From the NCBI GenBank assembly GCA_964631275.1, contig CAZVWQ010000005.1, forward strand, positions 1-64,000: a stretch of DNA of 64,000 nucleotides. The letters are read 5' to 3'. Under the pieces are notes generated by a model. It saw only the letters and a program-made list of their open reading frames with translations. It did no database searches and was not told the origin of the DNA. Each line of letters opens with the position of its first letter. The first letter of the stretch is position 1. Shown one piece after another: positions 28,211 through 37,187 of this stretch. The position numbers were made by a program, and so were the translations under genes. This DNA comes from CAZVWQ01 sp964631275 (GTDB lineage: Bacteria > Patescibacteriota > JACMRA01).

Positions 28211-28425
28211 TAGTTTTTATTTTTACTAGCTTTTCTAATCTGTTCAATTCTTTTAAGGACTAGATTGGCTTCATTTAGAGTTATTTCTAAATGATTTTTT
28301 TGCCCTTCATTTATATCTATTAATAAATTATTATTTGAGAAAGCCATGCATTGATCTCTAAGAACTTTGCAAAGTTGGTACAACTCTTCGCTATTTTTAT
28401 TTATTTTGTGCGGGTTATTTATCAA
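28210..28425 (-). CDS. Small hypothetical protein coupled to truB
   Basis: A 71-residue, highly charged and probably all-helical protein with no motif I recognise. Its TAA stop shares a base with the truB start codon, and a 38-residue ORF ends four bases upstream. The tight packing suggests an operon of three. Length and composition (many Asn, Lys and Glu) fit a small helical adaptor, but no function can be assigned. Confidence 0.6.
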   Translation of the reverse strand: MINNPHKINKNSEELYQLCKVLRDQCMAFSNNNLLIDINEGQKNHLEITLNEANLVLKRIEQIRKASKNKN

Positions 28426-28429
28426 ATCT

Positions 28430-28546
28430 TTACTTGCTAAAAATACTTGCTAAAAAATCTTCTATTTTTTTAATCTGAGAATTTATTCTACTAATTAGCC
28501 CTTCAATTGATGTGTAGTAATTAGATCCATCAGGATTAATAATCAT
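28430..28546 (-). CDS. Very small hypothetical ORF upstream of truB operon
   Basis: A 38-residue ORF starting ATGATTATTAATCCTGATGG and ending TAA, four bases before the next gene's ATG. The product (MIINPDGSNYYTS..., then an amphipathic helix) has a plausible amphipathic composition. The only support is the operon-like spacing. A family B repeat covers the region just upstream. Confidence 0.4.
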   Translation of the reverse strand: MIINPDGSNYYTSIEGLISRINSQIKKIEDFLASIFSK

Positions 28547-28550
28547 TATT

Positions 28551-28668
28551 GTATATTAATTTTTGTAATCAAATTTTATAGTAGGACTAAACTTAGTTTA
28601 ATCTGGAAGGTATTTTGTGGCTTTTTAAGATTTGAAAATGTAAATTTTGAAAGTGAATTATATATAAG
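28551..28668 (-). repeat. Family B intergenic repeat
   Basis: Reverse-orientation copy with CTTTTTAAGATTTGAAAATG and GTAAATTTTGAAAGTGAATT; ends are diverged from TATACTC/GGGTATA. It separates the truB unit from the gene at 28716. Confidence 0.65.
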
Positions 28669-28715
28669 TGTAACTGGCATTATCTGTACATAAGTAAAAA
28701 ACTACTACGTTTGTT

Positions 28716-29255
28716 TTAAGAAGGTTCTTCTTCGTATTGGTTTTCTTTAATAACTTGATTAATTTTGTTTGTTTGAAATAACCAATATTCTAGATAGCTA
28801 TTTATTTTACTTTTTATTACATTTAAAGGCACTGAAGACATATTTGGTTTTGTTTTTAGTTTAATTTTTTTATTAAAAATAACCCTCCAATAACGACCTG
28901 TGTTCCTATTTTTTATCATGTATTTAATTTCTAAAGCAACCTCACAACCACCTCTAATAACTAAACCTGAATTGTTTCCACCCCCTAAATTTAAAATTTT
29001 AACCCTATTTGGATATTTTAAATCTAGTAATTTATCTAATTGAACATTAAGTTCGTCAAGCTTAAAAATTTTTTCAAGACTTTTGTAAAAACTTATTTGA
29101 TTTGCTCCTCCTTCTTCTTCTACTTCTTCTACTCCTCCTCCTAAGTTGTTTTCATTTATTTTTGAAGTATCAAAACATTTTTCTAAAAAAGACAATATCT
29201 CTTGCAATTTATTTGGCAAATCTACTTTTTTTTGTGGATATTCTGCGTTAGTCAA
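28716..29255 (-). CDS. Hypothetical protein downstream of the exonuclease gene
   Basis: A 179-residue soluble protein that I do not recognise. It has a helical N-terminal third, an acidic Gly/Glu-rich linker (GGGVEEVEEEGG), and a beta-rich second half containing LNLGGGNNSGLVIRGG and paired strands with many lysines. The ATG is 21 bp after the ExoIII-type stop on the same strand, so they are likely cotranscribed. Codon use and a long unbroken frame support a real gene. Confidence 0.65.
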   Translation of the reverse strand: MTNAEYPQKKVDLPNKLQEILSFLEKCFDTSKINENNLGGGVEEVEEEGGANQISFYKSLEKIFKLDELNVQLDKLLDLKYPNRVKILNLGGGNNSGLVIRGGCEVALEIKYMIKNRNTGRYWRVIFNKKIKLKTKPNMSSVPLNVIKSKINSYLEYWLFQTNKINQVIKENQYEEEPS

Positions 29256-29276
29256 TTTGATTAATAAATTAACTTT

Positions 29277-30266
29277 TTAAAATTCAAATTCAATCATTAC
29301 TGGGCAATGGTCACTGCCTAAAATACCATCAAGTATTTCACATGATTTAAGATTTTTAATTAAAGTTTGGTCAACCAAAAACATATCAATTCGCCAGCCG
29401 ACATTTCTATCTCTGGCCCTGGTTATCTGGTCCCAGTAAGTATATTTATCGCTTAAATTAGGATAAAAATACCTAAATCCATCAACTAAATTTAAACTTT
29501 TGCCTTTCATTTGTTTGGATAAATCCTGATATAAATCTTCAGAGACTTGGTAGTGACTAGTCCAGTATTCTTTTTTATCGTAGTCTTTTTTTGTTTGATC
29601 TTTGACCCCTAAAAGCCAACTCATAGCTAATCTTTCTTCTGGGAGGCAACCTGTGTTTTCTTTGTTTTCTTTTGGCCTAGCCAAATCAATATCAGTAACA
29701 GTAGTATTAAAGTCCCCAGTCAGGATCAGGCTATAATCTTGATTATGTAAAGCAATTCCTAAATCATAAATTTGTTTATAAAATTCTAATTTGTAGTCAA
29801 TCCTGTACTGACCTCGACCACCTTGTGGATAATAACAATTAATTAAAGCAAATTTGAGCTTATTTTTTTTAAATTTAGTTACTATAACCCTACCTTCTAC
29901 ATCGAATTTGTTGATACCTAAACCTATTTGCGGCTTTACTTTTTTAGACCAGTCAGTGGAAGATTTATATCCAGTCAAAACTCCACTGTAACCCTTACGA
30001 CTAGTTGCTGATTGCCAGTTCCAATAGTATTCTAAAAGCTCTTGTTTAATTTTTGATTTATTTGGTTTAGACTCAGTAAACAAAGACTCGTCAAAATTAT
30101 TAGCAAAAGTAGTCGAATATCTATGAGCTAAATCTTTAATTACCTCATCTACAGCCTTGGTCTCTTGAAAACAAAAAACATCGACATCAAGCTCTTTGAT
30201 AACTTCCCATAAACCTTTTTTAATACTAGCTCTTATACCATTTATATTCCAAGTAAGTAGTTTCAT
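29277..30266 (-). CDS. Exodeoxyribonuclease III / AP endonuclease
   Basis: A 329-residue member of the ExoIII/APE family, which cuts DNA at abasic sites and trims 3' ends. The family motifs are in order: LLTWNINGIRA, FQETKA (metal-binding Glu), GDFNTT, GWRIDMFLV and the C-terminal GSDHCPVMIEF with the catalytic histidine. It is longer than the usual 250-270 residues because of inserts around 80-110 and 195-240. It acts in base excision repair and is first in a unit with the hypothetical gene at 28716. Confidence 0.93.
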   Translation of the reverse strand: MKLLTWNINGIRASIKKGLWEVIKELDVDVFCFQETKAVDEVIKDLAHRYSTTFANNFDESLFTESKPNKSKIKQELLEYYWNWQSATSRKGYSGVLTGYKSSTDWSKKVKPQIGLGINKFDVEGRVIVTKFKKNKLKFALINCYYPQGGRGQYRIDYKLEFYKQIYDLGIALHNQDYSLILTGDFNTTVTDIDLARPKENKENTGCLPEERLAMSWLLGVKDQTKKDYDKKEYWTSHYQVSEDLYQDLSKQMKGKSLNLVDGFRYFYPNLSDKYTYWDQITRARDRNVGWRIDMFLVDQTLIKNLKSCEILDGILGSDHCPVMIEFEF

Positions 30267-30283
30267 AAAAAAAATTAATAATA

Positions 30284-30400
30284 GACCTCTTGCATTAAAA
30301 ATTAGTTTGTTTGATTAAATCAATCTAAGCTAGGAATTTTAACTAAATTTTATTTTTTGTTGATTTTTAGTTTATCTTTCAAGAAAAGCTTGTTTTACCA
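30284..30400 (+). repeat. Family H intergenic repeat
   Basis: Starts GACCTCTTGCATTAAAAATTA, continues through GTTGATTTTTAG and ends near AAGAAAAGCTTG. The inverse orientation relatives at 13200 and 14000 share TAATTTTTAATGCAA. Confidence 0.65.
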
Positions 30401-30522
30401 CAGGAGGCTTAATCTCCAAAAATTTATTTTTATATTCTTTGGGTTAATTTTTTATTTTATATTATTCTAGTTATATAGTTTTTGCAAAATTGTTTAAAAA
30501 ATACTAGTTGTATTGTAATATT

Positions 30523-30755
30523 TATACTCAAATTAATTAAAATTAGAACTTTTTGAATTTTTAAATATTTCTTTTTGATCTTTTATTAAAGCTAATTTAT
30601 ACTAAACTGTTAACTATTTAGTAAGTTTTTCTGACTGTGCTTTCTTTATTTAAGGAAATTAAAACCTTCATTTAAATCATTATTTAGTTAGTATTTGAGT
30701 ATAAACCAAAAACTTGGCTTCAAAAAACTGAAACTTACTTTATGGTGAGCATATA
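30523..30755 (+). repeat. Family G repeat split by a family C insertion
   Basis: The left half (TATACTCAAATTAATT..., AGAACTTTTTGAATTTTTAAA) ends at about 30597. The right half resumes at about 30704 with AACCAAAAACTTGGCTTCAAAAAACTGAAAC...GTGAGCATATA. At 42061-42185 the same two halves are contiguous. The insert at 30598-30703 is therefore a secondary insertion. Confidence 0.75.
30598..30703 (-). repeat. Family C intergenic repeat (nested in family G)
   Basis: A complete 106-bp reverse copy from TATACTAAACTG to TTTGAGTATA, with TTTCTGACTGTG and AAACCTTCATTTAAATCAT. The outer TA at both ends is consistent with TA target duplication. Confidence 0.82.
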
Positions 30756-30770
30756 ATTTTATAAAAGCTA

Positions 30771-30800
30771 AAATAAAAAATAAACCCCATAAAAGGGGTT
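30771..30800 (-). terminator. Rho-independent terminator of the giant surface protein gene
   Basis: Read on the minus strand: AACCCC, loop TTTTAT, GGGGTT, then TATTTTTTATTTT. It lies 20 bp after the stop codon at 30821. It is one of only two canonical GC-rich terminators I find in the window. Confidence 0.9.
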
Positions 30801-30820
30801 GTCAATTAGAAGTTAAATGT

Positions 30821-33800
30821 TTAGGCTAGATTTTTGTTTTTTGATCTAAAAATATTAGCAATTACTTCAATAATCAAAATTATAAAGACAATAGCAGCTA
30901 AGGAGATTTTTCCCAAGTCGATTGACCCTCCTCCAGTTCTAGGTGTTTTTGGAATTCTAGGAGTTGTTGGCTTTGATTCTTTTTGACCTTCGCAACCAGT
31001 AGTTTGGATATTTCTTTGATAAGTTTGAGTTGCACTTAGACCTTGATTGGTTATAGCTGTAGTCTCTATAGTATAGGAACCATTAGATAGACTTTTTAGA
31101 TTTAGCTGAAAATTAGTTTGCATAGACTTACCAAATTCTGGACTTACTCTTGTAAAGCCTTGAACCAAATTTCCATCTTTGTCACGAATATTAATTATGA
31201 TTTGATCAATAAATCCAAAATTTGTTGATGCTGTACCAAATAGAGGGCCTCCACAAACCACTGGATCATCTAATGTAAGCTCGATATTTCTTTGTCTTAC
31301 ACCAATTGTTACTGTTGAATCATCGTTAGAAGTATCAGGATCAACTTGATCTTGATTGATTTTTTCTAAATTATTAGTGATTAATTGCCCGTCAACATTT
31401 TCGTTAATTCTAACAGTAATTTCTAAAATAGCAGCTTCGCCAAAATTTAGAATAGGAATGTTCCAAATTCCAGAAACAGGATCGTAAACACCTGAGTTAG
31501 TACTATTAGAAATATAACTTACGCTAGCTGGTAAAATATCTCTGTAATTAATATTTGTAGCCGTAGCTGGGCCATTATTAACAACAGTTAGAGTATAGAT
31601 AACTTCTTGGGTTGGATAAGGGCTATCATTATTTACAGATTTAAAACTAGCTATATCTGAACCACTTAAAGTTACCTCAATTAAAACAAAGTCATTGTCG
31701 TTAGCGAGATTAGAATCATTTTGATCACTAGAGATTTTTCTTAGATCGTTCCTGATTGTCTGTCTTGCTGTACCAGTATTTACAGTAGCCTCGATAGTTA
31801 GAGTAGCAGAGGTGTTTGGAGCCAAATCACCGACTGTCCAAATACCATTTGTTGGATTATAATTTCCTTGACTTGGGTTTGCAGATACAAAACTTAGACC
31901 AGCTGGTAAAATGTCTTCATAAATTACATTAGTTGCTGTAGTATTACTTACGTTAGGTAAGTTTTCTACTCTTAAAGTATAAGTAATAAGCTGGCCTTCT
32001 TGAGGGTTAGTGATATCTACAGTCTTGATTCCTCTAAGGTCAACTTGCCTTTCTTGTGGGGTAATTACTGCTGAAGAGTTGTCATTATTTGGTCTAGAAT
32101 CATTTTGATCAGCGGATACTTTTGTTAAATTATTAACGATTGGACTACCAAAGACTATGCTATTAACATTTGCAACAATTTCCATAGTTACAGATTGGTT
32201 AATGTTAAGAGTTCCAATATTCCATTGACCAGTTACTTGATTATAATTTCCTTGACTTGGGTTTGCAGATACAAAACTTAGACCAGCTGGTAAAATGTCT
32301 TCATAAATTACGTTAGTTGCTTGATTAGGACCAAAATTACCAACTTCTAGTAAATAAGTAACTGCATCACCTTGAAATGGTTCAGTATTACCAAGAACGG
32401 TTTTTGATGAGTAAATATCAGCTTCAATAGTTCCTGGAAAGATGCTTATAGAACTATTATTATCTGTAGGATCGTTATCAACTTCATTAAGTTGAGTATT
32501 TATCATTGTATTAGTAATTGGTGACAAAGCAGTTGCTCCTGGATCTACGCTTACTTGAATTTCTAAAATAGTTTCAAAACCATTATTTAACTCTCCAATG
32601 TTCCAAGTTATAGTTCTAGTTGCTGGGTCATAAGTAGCGTTAGGTTGATTAAGGCTAACAAAGGTTACTCCAGCAGGTAAAGTATCTTGATAAACTACTC
32701 CAGTAGCTCTATTTAAACCAAGATTAAATACTCTTAAAGTATAAGTAATAGTTTCACCTTCAGATGGGGTAGGATTATCTACAGTTTTATCAGCAAGTAA
32801 ATCTACCAATGCAAAGGGGTTAATACTAACTGAATCATTATTATCGTTAGGACTAGTATCAGTTTGATCAGCGGAGTTAAATTCTAAATTATTAGTAATC
32901 GTAGTTCCAGCTGTACCAGAATTGACAACAACATTTAATTCTAAACGAGCATTCTGATTAGGATCTAAAGTTCCAATATTCCAAATACCTGTAGTTTGGT
33001 CGTAGCTTCCTTGAGTAATTAATCCAAGACTATCAAAAGTCACACCAGCAGGTAAGACATCAGTATAAATCACATTTGTAGCTTGATCTTGACCATTGTT
33101 TTCTACTCTTAAAGTATAAGTAATAGTTTCACCTTCTCGTGGAAAAGCGTTATTAACAGTTTTGGTAGCAGCTAGATTAATACTATCATTAATTGGGGTA
33201 ATTACTGCTGAATCATTATTATCGTTAGGATTAGTATCAGTTTGATCAGCGGAGTTAAATTCTAAATTATTAGTAATCGTAGTTCCAGCTGTACCAGAAT
33301 TGACAACAACATTTAATTCTAAACGAGCATTCTGATTAGGATCTAAAGTTCCAATATTCCAAATACCTGTAGTTTGGTCGTAGCTTCCTTGAGTAATTAA
33401 TCCAAGACTATCAAAAGTCACACCAGCAGGTAAGACATCAGTATAAATCACATTTGTAGCTTGATCTTGACCATTGTTTTCTACTCTTAAAGTATAAGTA
33501 ATAGTTTCACCTTCTCGTGGAAAAGCGTTATTAACAGTTTTGGTAGCAGCTAGATTAATACTATCAGCAAAAGCATAAATTACCGTACCATTATTAGAAC
33601 CAAAGTCCTCTGTATTACAGATACCTCTAGTTGTACCTAATTCCCAAAGATAAGTATTTCCGTCATTGGCAGTAATATTATCAGGATTAACTCCAGTATC
33701 ACAATTGTGTGTAATTCGAGATTCGATAGTATCTAAGTTTCCAGAGCCATCATAAGAATTAGTTCCTCCAAACTGATCACTAATAGCTACGATACTAGTA

Positions 33801-35458
33801 TTATCGTTAGATTGAAAATAAACACTAGTTAAATTATTAGTAAAAGTGTTGTTTTGCAAGGGTTGAAAGCCACCATTTCCAATAAAATAAATTCCATTTA
33901 CATTGTTTTCTAAATTATTTCCGTTAATATTTACAGCAGAGAAGTTATTTAGATCTCCATTGTCTCTAGCTGTTATACCTTTAGGAGAATTTGTAATTGT
34001 ATTATTTAAAATATCAAGTTGAGAATTTCCAGGATTTGTAGCATAAAATCTTATTCCACCTTTTGTTGGGTCAGTACTAGCAGCATTAGAAATAAGGTTG
34101 CTTTCAATAACTACATTAGTAATAGGATTAATCAAATCTGCTACTTGGATTGCTTGCGAACCAGTAAGATTAATGTTGTTATTATTGATATTTGTGTTAT
34201 TAACTCCGTCAAGCGAAATACAGCTGTAATTAATATTGTTACAAGTATTATTACTAAAAGTACCACCATCAGAATTATATATAAATATAGCACTATTAGA
34301 AGTAGCAGATGTACCAATATTAGTAAATGTATTATTAGAAACACTTATGTTTGATTGAGTAACTGAGTTTGTCCTAGCATAAATTCCATAATAAGAAACA
34401 TTTTCAAACTGATTATTAATTATCCTTAAATTATTTGTATTACCTACTATCTGAATAGCTGCAGGATAAGAAGTGTTATTTCTAAAATCTAGCCCATCAA
34501 TAAGTAGATTTGTAACTCCGTTTTCTATAAACAACTGAGTATCACCAGTAAGGTTAGCATTAGAGCTAGTTCCAGAACCTGTAAGAGAAGTTATAGTTAA
34601 GTTATTTTGAGTAATTACGATTGCCCCTTCATTAATATAATCAGCATCATCAACTACAATTACATCGCCATCTACCGCTGCTGCCACTGCTGCACTCAAA
34701 CTAGAAAAACAACCACCATTAGGTAATACGATATTGCAATTAGCTGGATTTGGAGTAACTACAAAAGTAGTAAAATGATTGCTGTTAACTATTACTTGGC
34801 TACCTTCGACTATTGAGTCGATTGACTTGTAATTAATACCATCTTCAGAATATTGTACCTTAGCTTCATTTCCATATGGATTAGGCAATTTTAAAGTATA
34901 ACTAAAGTTACCATTTTCCATCTCAGTATCAAATTTGTACCCTGTATAATTTTTACCATTTAGGTTAACTGAAGCTTCTTCGATAGAAAGTGAAGGATTG
35001 TTTGTATTAGTATCAAGAGAATTAAATACAATTTTTACTGAATCGTTAGTTGCTATATAAGATTGACCTGTAGACAGACCGTTGTAAGTAATTTTGTTTT
35101 CTTGTCTTATAACTTTTGTTAGAGAGTCATCTTTATCCTTGTCTGCATCACTATCTGGAATAGGAATTTCAGGCATAGATTCTACCTTAGGATCACTAAA
35201 TTGATTAGAATCAGAAGAATCTTTATCATTATCATATTCAATATTTTCCACATCTACTTCATCACCTGAACCTCTATATTCTACATCATCATCTCTTAGA
35301 AGTTTTTCAATACTAGGTAATTTACTAGCTTCAGCATTATCTAAAGTTTCGTTTATTGTGTTAAAGATAGCCGAACCAACTAAAGTCGTAATTAAAACGA
35401 ACATAGATAATCCGAGCAACAAGAATTTAACACCCTTTTTTGAGTTTCTTTGGTACAT
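30821..35458 (-). CDS. Giant cell-surface protein: beta-helix plus six DUF11 repeats, C-terminal anchor
   Basis: A 1,545-residue exported protein. A basic start and hydrophobic helix (about 11-31) give export. An acidic linker precedes a region (about 265-600) rich in N-x-I/F-NN strands typical of right-handed parallel beta-helices. Six DUF11-type modules follow, recognisable by repeated (S/A)xKTV...P..G..ITYTLRV, NVIYxDxLPAG and WNIG motifs. The C-terminus has a Pro-rich linker, a PRTGGG motif, one membrane helix and a basic tail, like a sortase-type or CPR anchor. Modules 1 and 2 are almost identical in DNA. It probably acts as an adhesin or surface stalk. A terminator follows. Confidence 0.88.
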   Translation of the reverse strand: MYQRNSKKGVKFLLLGLSMFVLITTLVGSAIFNTINETLDNAEASKLPSIEKLLRDDDVEYRGSGDEVDVENIEYDNDKDSSDSNQFSDPKVESMPEIPIPDSDADKDKDDSLTKVIRQENKITYNGLSTGQSYIATNDSVKIVFNSLDTNTNNPSLSIEEASVNLNGKNYTGYKFDTEMENGNFSYTLKLPNPYGNEAKVQYSEDGINYKSIDSIVEGSQVIVNSNHFTTFVVTPNPANCNIVLPNGGCFSSLSAAVAAAVDGDVIVVDDADYINEGAIVITQNNLTITSLTGSGTSSNANLTGDTQLFIENGVTNLLIDGLDFRNNTSYPAAIQIVGNTNNLRIINNQFENVSYYGIYARTNSVTQSNISVSNNTFTNIGTSATSNSAIFIYNSDGGTFSNNTCNNINYSCISLDGVNNTNINNNNINLTGSQAIQVADLINPITNVVIESNLISNAASTDPTKGGIRFYATNPGNSQLDILNNTITNSPKGITARDNGDLNNFSAVNINGNNLENNVNGIYFIGNGGFQPLQNNTFTNNLTSVYFQSNDNTSIVAISDQFGGTNSYDGSGNLDTIESRITHNCDTGVNPDNITANDGNTYLWELGTTRGICNTEDFGSNNGTVIYAFADSINLAATKTVNNAFPREGETITYTLRVENNGQDQATNVIYTDVLPAGVTFDSLGLITQGSYDQTTGIWNIGTLDPNQNARLELNVVVNSGTAGTTITNNLEFNSADQTDTNPNDNNDSAVITPINDSINLAATKTVNNAFPREGETITYTLRVENNGQDQATNVIYTDVLPAGVTFDSLGLITQGSYDQTTGIWNIGTLDPNQNARLELNVVVNSGTAGTTITNNLEFNSADQTDTSPNDNNDSVSINPFALVDLLADKTVDNPTPSEGETITYTLRVFNLGLNRATGVVYQDTLPAGVTFVSLNQPNATYDPATRTITWNIGELNNGFETILEIQVSVDPGATALSPITNTMINTQLNEVDNDPTDNNSSISIFPGTIEADIYSSKTVLGNTEPFQGDAVTYLLEVGNFGPNQATNVIYEDILPAGLSFVSANPSQGNYNQVTGQWNIGTLNINQSVTMEIVANVNSIVFGSPIVNNLTKVSADQNDSRPNNDNSSAVITPQERQVDLRGIKTVDITNPQEGQLITYTLRVENLPNVSNTTATNVIYEDILPAGLSFVSANPSQGNYNPTNGIWTVGDLAPNTSATLTIEATVNTGTARQTIRNDLRKISSDQNDSNLANDNDFVLIEVTLSGSDIASFKSVNNDSPYPTQEVIYTLTVVNNGPATATNINYRDILPASVSYISNSTNSGVYDPVSGIWNIPILNFGEAAILEITVRINENVDGQLITNNLEKINQDQVDPDTSNDDSTVTIGVRQRNIELTLDDPVVCGGPLFGTASTNFGFIDQIIINIRDKDGNLVQGFTRVSPEFGKSMQTNFQLNLKSLSNGSYTIETTAITNQGLSATQTYQRNIQTTGCEGQKESKPTTPRIPKTPRTGGGSIDLGKISLAAIVFIILIIEVIANIFRSKNKNLA
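32831..33187 (-). repeat. Intragenic tandem duplicate, second DUF11 copy
   Basis: Nearly identical to 33209-33565, with a period of 378 bp (126 codons). Only a few base differences are visible at the edges. It encodes the second DUF11 module, beginning DSINLAATKTVNN. Confidence 0.92.
33209..33565 (-). repeat. Intragenic tandem duplicate, first DUF11 copy
   Basis: First copy of the duplicated DUF11 module; see 32831-33187. The other four modules of the protein are diverged, so this duplication is recent or is kept uniform by gene conversion. Confidence 0.92.
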
Positions 35459-35626
35459 ATATTTGATTGTTTAACAAATTTTCAAACTAAATACCTAATA
35501 GCACATTTTTTTGCTATAGTCAATAATTTCTACCAAAAACAGATATACTTATAAAAGGCTTTTAAAAAAGAAAAATTTAAAAAATTAAAATAAAAATTAG
35601 ACTAGCTAGTCTAAAAATAACTTAGA

Positions 35627-36652
35627 TTAAAGTAGTAAAACTATTATTAAAGAAAGTAAAAATCTATAGACTATAAATATCGTAGTTGAGTTTTTGGCTA
35701 GGTATCTAAGAAGCCACTTTAAAAAAAATAATCCTACAAAATAGCTAAAAATTACAGCAAAAAATATAGAAACTAAAGAAAAACTAATTATTTCAGAGTC
35801 TAAATTAGAAATTTTAGGTAAAATACTTAGATTATTTTCTGAGACAAAAATAATTTTAAAGAAATCATAAAAACTAGAAATACCAATGGCTGGAATTGAT
35901 AACAAAAAACTAAACCTGACTGACTTAGCACGATTGCGACCCAAAAATAAAGCCCCAGAAAGTGTAGCTCCGCTTCTGCTAATACCTGGTAAAATAGCTA
36001 AAACTTGGAAAAAACCAATAAACAAAACTTTTTTAAAAGTGAACATTCTAGTCTCTTGAGTTAATTCTTGATTGCTTTTATTTTGGTTATCTTTATCATA
36101 AATTGAGTCTCTACCGACCAGTAAGTCTAAATTTCTTTTTTGCTTAATTCTATAGTTATGTAATTTATCGGAAAAAAACATCATAATACTTCCCAAAATT
36201 AAAAATAAAGCTATCCAGAGTATATTTTCTCTAATTATATCAATGTAATCTCTAACCAAAAAACCAATTATCAAAATTGGTAAAGTTCCAATTATTAATT
36301 GAGCTATGAGTATATCTTTGGCTACATCGCTCTCGTCATCTAAGAAAAGATTTTTTGACTTAATCCAGTTCCAAGAATTTTTATAGAATTCAGTAAATTC
36401 TTTTTTTATGGTTGTTATTTTTATTAAGTGTTTAAATAAAAGGTTTAGATCATGCCAAAAATATTGGACAACAGCAACTAAAGTGCCTAATTGAATTATG
36501 TTAGAAGTAGCCGAACCAAAGTCTTTACCAGTTATAAATTCAGAAATTAGTCTCATATGAGCAGTTGATGAAATTGGTAAAAATTCTGTAGCTCCTTGAG
36601 TAATTCCTAAGATAATTGCAAAAACTATTTCAGGCCAAAAATCAAAATTCAT
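35627..36652 (-). CDS. uppP: Undecaprenyl-diphosphatase (BacA type)
   Basis: An integral membrane phosphatase that recycles undecaprenyl pyrophosphate for wall synthesis and confers bacitracin tolerance. I start at the ATG at 36652 (341 residues), because the reading from 36775 adds an atypical 41-residue Leu/Asn-rich extension. Motif 1 is GITQGATEFLPISSTAHM, with E23, S28, S29 and H32. Motif 2 is LPGISRSGATLSGALFLGR. About eight hydrophobic segments are present. A cytoplasmic loop at about 105-150 and another rich in Lys and Asn at about 195-235 are longer than usual. It supplies the lipid carrier for the PBP at 8297. Confidence 0.93.
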   Translation of the reverse strand: MNFDFWPEIVFAIILGITQGATEFLPISSTAHMRLISEFITGKDFGSATSNIIQLGTLVAVVQYFWHDLNLLFKHLIKITTIKKEFTEFYKNSWNWIKSKNLFLDDESDVAKDILIAQLIIGTLPILIIGFLVRDYIDIIRENILWIALFLILGSIMMFFSDKLHNYRIKQKRNLDLLVGRDSIYDKDNQNKSNQELTQETRMFTFKKVLFIGFFQVLAILPGISRSGATLSGALFLGRNRAKSVRFSFLLSIPAIGISSFYDFFKIIFVSENNLSILPKISNLDSEIISFSLVSIFFAVIFSYFVGLFFLKWLLRYLAKNSTTIFIVYRFLLSLIIVLLL

Positions 36653-36922
36653 AATATAGCTAATATTGATTTTAGTATTACAAATGTCAACAATAATTTT
36701 GTTTAAAAACAAATTCAAAAACAAATTCAAAAACAGACTCCACCATGAGACTTTTTTATTAAACGTTTTTGACATAATAAAAATTAAAAGCCAATATATT
36801 AAAGTTATAGTTGTTTAAGGCTATAGAACAATTTGATTTTTTTAGAGTTGAAATAAAAATTTTGAAAGGTTCTAAAAAATACTTTTACTTACTCTAGCTA
36901 AATTAAGAAAGACTTTAACTTT

Positions 36923-37046
36923 TATACCTAAAACTAATCCAAATTAGGACTTTTTGAATTTCAAGCACCTCTTTTTGATATTTATTAGATCTAACAAAAA
37001 TTCAGATCCTAAAAAAATGAAATTTGGTTTGGCTGATTATAAATAA
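36923..37046 (+). repeat. Family G intergenic repeat
   Basis: Begins TATACCTAAAACTAATCC, then AAATTAGGACTTTTTGAATT and TTTTTGATATTTATTAGATC, and ends near GATTATAAA. The rest of the 36653-37187 gap shows no gene. Confidence 0.65.
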
Positions 37047-37187
37047 AAGTTATCAAGTGATTTTGGTAGATATTCTTAAAAAATGATTAAAACTATACAT
37101 TTTTAGTTATTTTAAAAGAAAAGATTTTAAAGAGGTTTTGCATGCTAACTTACAAATTAATTTAATAAACATAAAGACAAAAATAAA

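Noticed and set aside
36653..36775. N-terminal extension of UppP
   Set aside because: The 41 residues before MNFDFW are a Leu/Asn/Lys repeat-like sequence, and motif 1 is correctly placed from the internal ATG.
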